Source: Anas platyrhynchos (Eukaryota; Chordata; Aves; Anseriformes; Anatidae). Taken from it: 64,000 nucleotides of DNA. The first letter of the stretch is position 1; the number at the start of each line of letters is the position of its first letter. The stretch covers positions 46,832,501 to 46,896,500 of the forward strand of contig NC_092587.1 of assembly GCF_047663525.1 (NCBI RefSeq), written 5' to 3'. Below, one piece after another: positions 49,601-61,600 of the stretch. The notes beneath the pieces were generated by a model, which had not been told where the DNA came from, did not search any database, and worked only from the letters and a program-made list of their open reading frames with translations. Both the position numbers and the translations under genes were made by a program.

Positions 49601-52600
49601 TTCTCTTCAAATACATGCAAAAAGAAATCATGTAATGCCAATACATGTAGAAACACATGATATGAGACAAATTTTACTTCCTTCCTCAGTTGACTGTGTT
49701 TCTACAGGCTAGTATACACAAACCAAATGGCTTCATGACAATTAAAAAAAAGAAATCATGCTGAGCCATCGTGGATGCGCCTGTTCTTCTAGGAGAGATT
49801 ACCTTGAGGGCGGGCAAGCTGAAGCCATCTGTGAGATTGTGTGCTTCCTCTTCAGACACCTGCTCTTCGCTCAGTCCCAGACCCAGCTCCTTAAAAGGGA
49901 CTACACAGATGTAGCTGGTCACGTTGTCGCTCTCAGAGTTCAGCGGGTAGGTTTAGCCAGAGTTAAGGTGGGTAGCAAAGCAACTTTTGCATTAAAAACA
50001 AAAGGCATAAAAACAGCTAACAAGGTTTCTTATTTCTGGTAATTTCACAGAATCACACACATGAAAGAACACGTAATCCCTGTTTAGTTGAACCCAAATT
50101 GAACTTCTAATTGAACTTCTTCCAAACTTTCTTCATAGCACAGGTTTTAAAGGCTAAGAGAAGGATAAGACCTTGACTAAACATCCAATAATATGATAAT
50201 ATTAATAACACACTAAATACAATTACCTAAAAAGAGACAAATGAAAACATATTGATGAAAATCCCTGCATTCCTTTCAAGTTAGATTGCTTTAGCTTCAA
50301 TTAGTAAATTCCCAACAATTAGATCATGTCAATCTCACAACAGAAATCATTACAACAGATGAGAGAGGAATACAACATTTGTGCAATTTGGAGTTTCAAA
50401 GGTAGCCTACGTTATAGGCCAAACTCGGGACAACTGCAGGAATTCTCTGCAAGTCCTGCTTGTGGAGGGACTGCTTGGAGACCTTTGCAATAACTGTTCC
50501 TTGGTATTTCAGATATTACCATGAAGAAGAGCAGCTCCCAGTTGTTATACTGTTAATCCCATACCAAAATTCCCAGACACAGTAAGGTTTCCTACAGCCA
50601 AAGCTCAATTATCTTTAACATATTTTGTGAGGATACTTGTGCTAATATTCCCATCACTTTGCTCTGTGTGTCAGCAGTGACTTTGACATTTTATGGAGTA
50701 ATTAGCTAAGAAAGGTGATGGAGCATGGCTTTGATCACCATGCCTCGTTACCTAGTTTACAGAGTAGCTTAGTTAATTTAGGCCCCAATCTTGATAATTC
50801 TTAATGATATATACAGTGCTGTTCGCCTGAGAAATCTCAGTAAATATGCATTTTAACAGACCTACCTATTCACACATAAAAATATAAGTACAAGAAAAAA
50901 AGTCAAGTCTTTCAATAGCACTTTTCTGCTGCTGCTAGAATCTTAAAACCCATGTGGTAATTTTTTTACTATTTAAAAATACGTACTTTTGCAACCCTCA
51001 AACTGTGGTGAAATGCTTAAAAAATAGGAAACAAGCATAATATGACTCTAATGCCAGAGGAACAGATAAAAACAATCCATAGACTAGGCAGCATTTCTTT
51101 TAGAATAGTGATGATTTTAAGTAAACCTTATGCTGGGGAAAGAGGAGATGGGACAGTTCAAGATTTCTGTAAAGTGAGAATAAATATCTAGTCAAAAAAA
51201 ACAGTAAGATTTGCTTTAAAAATAATTTATGACTTACTGTCACAAGTACACCTTTGTTTCAAAGGAAAATAAAAGAAATTGCAAAGCATTCATGAAAATA
51301 CTTCTAATTTAAACTATGTTATTTTCCTCTATGTTTTGGTTTACAAACTGAATACTCTCATCTCTTGGGTCACATAAAGCCCGCTAGAAGTACTTGTCTC
51401 TTGTCCAACTAATCTCATTTCTGGGGAAGCTACAAGTTCCACCTGCTTTCACTCCCAAATTTTCCACCTGCTAAGCTCTCATAGGATTCAACTTGCTGAA
51501 GAAAATATTTATCACTTGAGTAGAAGAACAGTGCATGAAGTGAATTTTTTGTGCCTCAGGAAACGGCAATACTATGTCTCCGGGCTCTGAACAAATACAT
51601 TTCTCCCCGGTTCCTCCCAGAAGTCCAGGAAGAAAGAAGCCTCTTAAGTGTCCTCCAGAAGCACGAATGCAGGTGAAAGCCTGCAATGCAATTGCAGGTT
51701 GAAGCAATGCAAATGACTCAGGAACACAACATGGTGTTGTCACCAGCTGCTGTTGTCACACGGTGGCGGCTGGGTCAGCTCTTCTAAATTAACCTGACTG
51801 CATGCCCAGCAGATGGAGCACAGGGGATGAGGATGTTAACTCCAAAAGAGATTGCAAAATCAGGTCAAAACCCTTCAGGACCAATTATCCTAGAGGTTGA
51901 TAATATTCTGTGATAATCTTTCTCCTGCAACAAGTTATTTCCAAAACACAATGATCTCAAAAAGCAGTTTGAACACATGTTGATTTTCATGAAATCATGC
52001 TAAAAATCATACGGAACCTCTCAAACGGGTGGTTTGACCAAATGAGCCATTTATCCATAGTACATCTCAGCAAGGGATTCCCACCAAACTCCCATGTCTC
52101 CTGCCTTGTCCTCTTACTTCCAATCATTTTTGTTAAGAATATACATGTATTTCCTTAATGCACTTTGATCTAAACTGTAAGATGCCTCTCTTTTTATTCA
52201 CATTTAGAGATTAGCTAAAAAGATGCAAGCAAATAAACTTACATAACTTAAATGTTTCTGTCTTTGAGGAAATACTTTATTCATCTGTTCAACTTATATC
52301 CCTTATAAGCTTGGAGCAAGGGAAGACAAAGCTACTTAATAAGAAACTGTCACATCCAAAATAAAATATCTGTACAATAAATATGTAACCTCTGCCAGGA
52401 GGCTCATCTTAATAAAAAGCAACAGTACTAATGTACCCACGTACACAACAATTTCATATTAGTACTTTGCTCTTCAAAAGCACATCCTCTTCTAAAGATC
52501 TAATGATGGCCTCAAAGTATTCCTAAGAAACCCAAGCTGCTCTCTCATAAAATTCTCACCCGCTGGAAGGGATGAGCAAAGCATATGATGAACTGGCTGG

Positions 52601-55600
52601 TCAACAGAAAACCATCTAACTGAAAAATTCTCATGCATCTTTGCTTAGACCTTCCAGAAGTGGATTTCTGATGTAGGCTTTTACAATCCAAGGACACTAC
52701 AATTATATATATTTAGCTTGTATGAGGTTTTCCTGTGCAAACTCTCTCTCCCAAACGAAAAAGTGTTCTTCTAACATTTCAGGAAGCAATAACTAACCGT
52801 TTTACAGAGGAGAAGGAACAAATTTTACTAGATTCACAAGGAGCACATTTAGAAGTTTTCCCAAGCTCAGTGCACCTCAAACACACAGAATGGATTTTAT
52901 ATTCACTACACCATAATGAGACACCATTCAATTTAGAAATATTAGAATCACAGAATTATAGAACATTCTGAGTCGGATGGGACTCACAAGGATCACCAAG
53001 TCCAACTCCTGGCTCCACGCAGCTCCACCCAAAAATCAGAGAAGGCCTTACACTTACAACAAAATTAAAGTTGCTTGAGTTTATATGGTCAAACTCCCAG
53101 GTCCCATCTATCAAGTGAGTTGAATGGAAATGGAGTACCACACCATCTTCCATCAGCTGAGAATTAGGCTGTTAACATCATCCAGTAACACAAGCTACAC
53201 ATTTTTCCTCCATCCAGCTTGAGTATAATTAAATCAGTGCATAAACCATAGATTCTTATGATGCAGAACCCACAATGCTCTTAAGCATAAAAATATCAAA
53301 CGACTGGCACACTGACTGACGTATTACCTCCAAGTTATTACACAGTTCAATGGAGTATAGTGCAGAGATTTGCTGCGCTACTACTGACTAGTTTGCATAA
53401 CATCCTGTAAATACTCAACCTAAAATATCTAATTTCTAGCTTAAGCTTTCAACCATTGCATCCTGCTGTACCCTTATTTTCCAGATTAAAGGAGAAATGC
53501 TCTTATCTTCTGTGACTTTGAGCAATGTACTGTTCCATGTACTCTTCCTGATATGAACAACTCAGAGTAAGGATGGCAGGAGAAAACACCGAATTGTTTC
53601 TGCAAGTTCACAGCTGTCACTTCCCATGAAATGTAAAGAATCCATCTCATGAAATATTACTGGTCCACTGAATCTGACAGAAACACCTGGTATAAGCTAA
53701 AGTACAATCATATATTTTTTTCTATTTTACATGGGAACAAATTTTAATTAGGAAGATATTAATTTATTCCATTCACTGAAATGAGCTAAAAAGTGGCATA
53801 CTGGCCACAAGCAAATACTAACAAACTTCTAGTCCTACTGAAGTGAGTAACAATAATGTATCAGGTTTGTGCCATTTGTATTGCCTATTTGTATTTCCAT
53901 AGTAAAGCTGTTAATTAAGATTTGTAATTCTCTGTAACAACTTCCTCAGACAGATCTCCCTCTTACTCATTTGAGATATACTTTACCATTAAAGCCTAAT
54001 TTGACACAAATATTTAAACAGTAGAAATAATACTGATGGGTATAAAAGCTACAGTGAATGGATTAGCACAGATCAACATATACCTTATAATTTAAGGTGT
54101 ATTTAATCATTTATTTTTACCTTTCAGTCACTTATGTCTACAGTTAAGATCAATATTTAGGTCAGCAAGTTTTAAACTCAGCCCAACAGCCACCAGCTCA
54201 GCCGCTCAGGTATGTACCCGTCCTTGTCTCTCTTTAAGTTAGACGTAAAGCAAGTGCCTAAGGTTTAAAGCAGCTTCTCTTTGGCTTCCAATAGCATTAG
54301 TCTTACTGATTCAAAGTATGAATTTGAGGCTTATTTCAGAAATAATGAAATACATTAAAGTGTATGTAACAACCTACTTCAGTTACAAGTATTTCTAGTA
54401 AGTTCTGAACACATAAGAATGCTTTAAATGAAAACTTACCTTAAATTGTAGTACACCTTTTACTACATTAGTGAATTTAGTATCATTTTCTGTATTACTT
54501 TAACCATTTTATGTCATAATAGACATGTCTTTGTTCAAGAGCTATTGTCTTAAGGCAACGATTATCACCAGATGTACGATAATTCTGTCTCAGTTTTCAA
54601 GGTTCATTATAAGAAAGACAAAGATGAAGGAAAATGGGGCATTCTGCACATTATCATCCTTTTGTAGCCACTGAACCACACAGAGGACCTAGACTGTGAC
54701 TGTGACTTTAATTTGATAACTAGACATCACATAAAAAATGACCTCTGGAGTCAGAGATTCACCACTGTTGTTGAATGACAAGCATCATCCCCATGGAATG
54801 ATATCAACTGAATACTGTCAACCAAGGAAAGTAAACTCTAATATAGAAAATTATTTCCCATTGACACAGGCTGCAAAGCTTGGCTCTTTTCTGACTTCTT
54901 TGTTTTTGAAACATCTTATTTCAGTGTCAGAGTCTCATGAAAGAAAAGCAGACAGCAATATTAAAAGGTTGGTACAGCAGAAGAAAACATAATGGATCAC
55001 ATCCTCAAATGATGTCAATGGATACAACGCTGTGGAAGAAGATGAATGGTGAGCATTTATATCATGTGAAGATCCAGTTCTATTTTAATATCCATTAATT
55101 CTCATATCAAAGTGCTGTGGCCAATCAGCCAACAAATTTTCAGTGTTATCTCTCTTCCCCCATGACGAACTCTCACATTGCATGTACTGTTTATTTGCTT
55201 ATGCTCTCAAGAAATTACTACTTCCTTATTTTATAAAGAACAAAATGACCCTAAAGAAAAATGTCATCTATTAAAATGGAACTAACCTTTGATCCTTAGT
55301 ATATTAGCTGGGAAGACTCAAGTTTTACTGTCCTTGGGACTAGGAGGCATTTCACATATTGAATTTCTAGTGAAAAATGTTTCAAGCAAAAAAACAACCA
55401 CAGTTTTTCACTTGCATAAATACAGAGATACATTTGCTCCACTACAGAGACACAAACTAATATCCAGTAAAACACTTAAAAAATATATTAAACAGTATTA
55501 TGATTAATCAGGAAAAAGTTTTTTCTATTATTAATTTTAAATATATAATATTGTCCCAAATATTGAACATTTGGACTTTTTCTCTATTTTTTTCCTCAAA

Positions 55601-58600
55601 TTTTTGTTTTTTGTTTCGTTGATTAATAGTGCTACTGGATTTATGTCTTTCATAGTGCTCAGAAAAAGCACCTTTCAAATAGAAATTCATTAGTTCATAT
55701 TCAGATAACCCTAGAGAAGATTAAGTTGGGAAAATCTTCTGATTTTGCACAAAGCAGAACTTACTAAAAAGAACCATAGAAGTCAGAAGTGGGATCTCTT
55801 TTCCAGACTTTGGGTGGAAGTTGCTTTCCTTTAATTTATCAACATTCCTTTCCTTCAGTTTATTGCCTTACGCCTTTATTTAATCTCTCCAGTTCCTCGT
55901 TCTCTTTGCTGTAGGCCACATTTGTGCTAACGACACGATGATGGACAAGAGCATTAAAGTTGTCACAACTGGCAGGTGCGAATGCTTTTGACGTGAAGGC
56001 ATCTTTGGCCCCTCCAGTGTAAACGTTCTATTTAATTGCACAAGGCAGTGCAATCTATGTGAAAGATGCTCCTTGCCATCAACGCCCATATAGTACACGG
56101 AGCATTTTCAGGCATTCATGATATGCAGGGAAAACTACAAATTAAGACAACTGGAAACTACCTTAAAACTGCTCTTAATTATTTTGGTGGGGAGGAGGAA
56201 TCATTTACCCACCTTCCTCACATTTAAATTCCCTGCTTTCAGTTTACAAGCACTGCTGATTTGACCAAGTCTGCATCTTAACTCTTTTTTCCACTCTGCC
56301 ACTCTTTTTTCCACTATGTTCAGCACGTATAATGCTTCTAAAGAATGTTTATCTTTCCATTTGTCAAAGAACTATATAAACATGCAGTTTAAATATATTT
56401 TTCACCATTTATTTTTGCTGGTCTTCCTACCCGATAGCTACATGATAATTTGGCATAATGTAACTTCCATCTCAAAGACCTTTCAAAAACAGATGCAAAT
56501 GTCAAATAATCCAAAGGAAACAAGAGACTTTCTTCTCTTGTGTTCCTTAATTTAAAAGCCATTCCAAGAAGCTTAGCAGTTAGAAAACCAGTGGACTGTC
56601 TAATTCACACCAATGTTCCTTGCACCTGTAACCTCCACAGTCAAAGCAACATACATTTTCATAGCAACTACTAGATTTCCTTTCTTCGTGCTGGAGGATA
56701 TTTGTGAAGGCCATGTCCACCGATCCCATTTTCAAATCCCTCCCTGTGCTTTTAGAAACAATTCTTGATTAATGCCAAGCTAGGTACCAGTTGCCTGTAC
56801 CAACGTGTTTGAACTAGTCAATTTTTTTTTTCCTTTATGTTGCCAGTACACCTTAATCCTCAGTGCTAAGAGTTAAGCCTCGAGCTGAGAATGAGGATGC
56901 CTACATGAGTTATTACTTTGCAAATAAACACTTATTTCCTTCAGAGTGAATGCATGCTCTCACAGCTTTGTGTGTGCCTGTGTCACATGCTATTATTCAA
57001 TATTAATCAAGGATGTTTCAGGAAGGCAAAACAAGTTATTTGTCATGACAGATTTTCAACAATTGCATTACCAGCAGCTTTTTTTTTTCCCTACATGAAG
57101 TTTCTCAGATAAGAGACATGTCTGCTTTATTTTTTGCTAAAATAGAGGGTGAAGGCATTGTTATTTCCTATGTAGTGCAATAGACATAGTAAAACAGTCT
57201 TGAAATGCTAGCACCATTAAAGAAAGTATACAACTCACTGAGGAAATGTAGATGCTGCTTCACAAAGTCAAATCTGAACCAAGTGTTCTAGTTTGGTTCA
57301 GGGTAGGAACTCCTCACTCTTAAACGTGCCCTTTGGCTAATTATTGTAATGAGAGTTTTCACCCAGCTTGTCTGAAACAGAAGATCAACTTATCTTTGAA
57401 CATGGGGACAATGAGCGAATGGGCTCATCAGTCAGAGGAAAGGTTATTTTCGTGCAAGGGAAAATGATAGCTAAAAATAATTAAAAAACGAAATCCCAAA
57501 GGACTCTGAAGTACTTCAGTACTTGCACCAGAGGCATGGGCATCAATAATTAGAACAATGTTTTCAGTACATAGGATTTTATCTCACATTGCACAGTGCA
57601 AAAAAAAAAAAAAAAGAAAAAATTAAGATTGTTCCAAACCAAGCATAAGCCCAAATTTACTATGCTACCTTTCCTTTATTTCATTTAGATATGTAATTAC
57701 ATTGTATGTTTCTAGACATGCCAACTCTAAACATTGGCACAACCACAGGTGGACAACGTTAATGGAATAATTGAACTTTTTTTTTTGGTGTGTTGTTTTT
57801 TACAAAAAGGATATTTTTTCAGCATGTATAGAGTAGCCAGTCTTGAAGCTCGAAAGTTGGCTCTGACAGATCGATAAACAGCTTTCCGGAGACCAATAAG
57901 ATGTTGACTAGGATGTTGTCCAGCTTTATTAAATGGGCAAGCGGCACTGACCCTGTCAAGCAAACTTGAAAAGTAAAATGTGATACAACTGTACAGATGT
58001 CCTAAAGTATTTTTAAAGACAGTACATCAATTTTCTTATTCCATTACTTAGAAACCTTTTCAAATTGCTCAGTAGCTATGACAGCAAAAGAAAATAAAAA
58101 AAATCTGTCATATCAATGACTTATTTAACCAAAATCTTAAAATAAGCAGATAGGACTCCTCACTAGGCAGCCTGATTCCATTCTCATCTGAGCCATGGTA
58201 AAACTCCTGAGGACATTTGTCTTCTCCAAAGTGTTCAAAATGAATATACTAAACGTAAGCAGGCCACAACATTATTTCTGATACAAAACTGTTACATGCC
58301 CAGTATAAGTTTTGGAAATTTTAACATGCAGATATTTAACATACACCTCTTTATACACAAATTTGCTCTTTAAACTATTTTTGCAGAAAAAATGTGCTAC
58401 TATTTTTTGTTTTCCATGTAAAAAACTATTTTCTTTCAAGCCATCCCTGCAGAATTCTTCTCTAGGTCAACAGAAATATTATTTAAGTGGGGAACTAGCT
58501 TTTACCAATTGTGCAATGAATGACAGCAGTGTTTTGTGGAAGCCAAGACAGGTAAACACATGAAATATATATAATTAAATCAGCAAATTTGAAAATACGA

Positions 58601-61600
58601 TTTGGTATTCATATATTCAGGTGAATATACAATTTAAAAGAAACTATGACACTTACTTATTTGACTATACTTCAAAATAGCTCTAGAATTGTAGGAAATT
58701 GCCTAATCTGGAAATAAACTGAATTGTGAATTGCATAAACATTAAGTGTGTTCATGTAACACTAAGCTGTAGATAAAGGAAAAAGATATTAGTTACTTCT
58801 GTTCATGCACAGTCTTGATGCCAAACCTATGACTGCAATACTGAAAATAGTGGACAGTTCACCCTCTCTACCTTCTGGCACTGTTTTTACTAGAACCAGC
58901 TTAGAAATGGACACAGTGTGGTCAGTAAGTGACGAATTGTTTGGGGACTGGAGCCTGCTTCTGCTCTCACCTTGCTCAGATTGCTCAGGCAACAAGGTAA
59001 TTTCACATCTTCAGTCACATAAAAGGGAATAGCATAGTGGGTACCTGGAAAGACGAGCATGCTCATGCACTGGTAACTATTTTATCTAGCTTATTTCCAT
59101 CTTAACAAACAGAGAGAGAAATATAGAGGAAAAAATAGCTGTGGAAAACAACGTAAGGCTGAATCTGCAGACCCGGGTTTCCTATAGCACAGTTTAGCTA
59201 AGTACAGCTAGCCAAAATCTGGACTCAATCTTATTTAACCGTCAGCTTCAGTATCCTTCCATTCATGACACAGTTAACTGCACAGTCCAGACTCCGCTAA
59301 GCTAGCAGTATATTCAAACAGCAGCATACGCATCATGGAATGGGTGCTGTGCTACCTGCTTGAAAAACCCATTCTTTCCAAGATGTAAAACAACATACTC
59401 ATTAACTTTTCAGGTGTAACCATTTCTACTGCCGTAAGATTTTCCCTGAACAAGCATCAAGACTTTGACAAGGTTACCACTGGTGAACATACCAAACGGA
59501 GTTCTTCTAAGATTTGTTGTAACGAAATTCAGGAAAAGAAGAAAGGAGAGCTAGTTTTTTTGGATCATACATGAAGCATTTTGTCAAGCAAACAACTTCA
59601 TGGTGCTCTGTGCAGCAGCATCTCTTACATATATGGATGCAGAAAAGGACACTCTGGAGTTCGAACTTCATCCAAACTAAAACAAACCCAAACCTCTGTG
59701 ACTCTGACTTCTTCATACTGGACAATTATTCCAATGAGATTGCTGACACAGGCTGACTTCTCCCACTCATCCATACTCCATCTTTTGAAAAGCTTGCCAG
59801 AGTTTTAAGTAAAGGGGCTGAGATCAAGCACCAGCTTAAAGACCAGTCTGGTTTTTGTTAATCTGTTATCTAAGATATGTAGTAAAAGAACAAGGCACCA
59901 GCAATTTTGACACTGACCACAAGTTCGTTTGCTTAAACTTAGGAAAAAATCCAAATGTTTTCTCATCTGTAATTTGGACAAGCCCTAACAATAATTTCTT
60001 TTAAGAACCCATTTGCAAAGATAAGACTGCCTATTGCTTAACTATATGTTTCTTCAGAAAATAAAACGAAAAAAAACATAGCTAGGCAGACTGAAGATGT
60101 GCTTATGCATTCCAAAGGGAGAATAAAACAAGTATGCTTCTACAAAGCATACTGAAAGCATCTCAAGCTCGAAAATTAATTCAAAATGCAAAGTCTACAG
60201 TTTCAATCTTGCATGTACCAACATGTACCTGAGAACAGAGCAGCTGGTCTAGCAGGAACAAACAACTTTGTGGTGCACAGAACTTTTTATTGGTTTTAGA
60301 AAAAGTCAGATGGATTTTAGTTGCTGGCATTTCCCACCTACTTTAACCTTATGTCTAACTGACACAGGCACATTTCTAGCAATAGGTTGCTACCACAGAA
60401 AAGGATAGCTGGCTGAGAACAGGTCTGTTGGTTTTGGGGTCATTGCACACACTGAACACGTGCTATGTCCTTTCACACAGAAAAAAAAAATAAATAACCC
60501 AAATAGTTAAATTACCTAAAGAGTTAAATAACTAGGAAAACCTTCATAACTTAAGTGGACAGGAGGCAAATTCAAGAGGAAATTAAGACTCTAAACGTCT
60601 TAACAATTGTATGCAAGAATGGAAAGGTATTGCAATTTTTTTTTTTTTAGGTGGGAAATGACCTCTGGATAGTCTTTGCTGATTGCTGGTTCTCATTACT
60701 TCAGACTGTTCTTTGATAATTTTCATGTAATCTTGTTTTCTAAAAGAAGAATGATTAATTGCATATTTACATGGACTTGATCATTTAAAGTACAAAAAAC
60801 CCTTAAGCAAACAGCCTCTCAAATAATCCCCCCAAATGGCTAATTAAATTGGTGCAAGGTACTTAATATATTTCATGGCCAGCACTGCAAGAGACTTTCA
60901 AAGTCATAGATGCCCAGTTCAGATTTGTGACACTTCATTCTCCTTCAGAATGAATAGTTTTAACAATGGGTAGTTAGAATTCATACTTTTATGTTGGTGA
61001 ACATAACTGTAATTATACTATTTAATGCAAATGAAAAGTTTTCAGTAATATGCTTTCCGGCAATTTCACTTGTGAAAGTGTTCTAGGAGACAGTGCAATG
61101 AGACTATTTTTAAACAACATATGGCTTGAATGGATCAATTTATTAAAGTGAAATGTGGACTCACAGGGTAAATCCTCTGGAAATTACTTCAGTCTCTTGA
61201 ATGAGTCGTAGAGCTTTTCTCACAAGATTAGTAAAAGCTCGACTATTTGCCACTGTTTCTTCCAGCTGGACACAGTATTTTCGCAGGGACATTTGCAGCT
61301 TGGCTGTCCTCCATGTGCCCCACACTCGAAAGATTGCATACACAAGCAGAACTAGTCCCCACGGCAGCCACGATGATTCCTTCCACCATGAAGGAAGCAT
61401 AAGCAGTGCACTTACAAAGGCAAGCAACAGCGAGACATCCCTGCAAACAGAGAAAGTAATATCAGCCGTAGATTCCTGAGGCCAAACAGGTGGGAAGTAC
61501 ATGTAGGTTTCTTAAGCAAGCTGTAAACACCAAAAAAGCCAGCTTTTTCGTGGTATGAGTAGACGAGTAATTTACCACTCTGAAAGGTCAGTTTATCTTA

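Larger units (their letters stand above)
49951..57814 (-). other. VEZT: VEZT AT-AC (U12-type) intron
   Basis: On the minus strand the intron starts ATATCCTTTTTG (57814 downwards), an exact match to the minor-spliceosome ATATCCTTT 5' site. It ends CACCTTAACTCTGGCTAAAC (to 49951), with a CCTTAAC branch site 12-13 bases from the AC. A conventional GT donor nearby (57804) gives the wrong phase and no usable AG exists. The 7.9-kb intron also holds a reverse CR1 tail at 52944. Confidence 0.9.

Noticed and set aside
50047-50100. CACAGAATCAC sequence as another reversed CR1 tail
   Set aside because: Only about one unit matches, and the following bases do not resemble the CR1 3' region.
57727-57814. 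Extension of the VEZT exon past ATATCC, or a GT donor at 57804
   Set aside because: It adds residues absent from vezatin, and the phase does not fit the next exon. The AT-AC boundary fits both sequence and phase.
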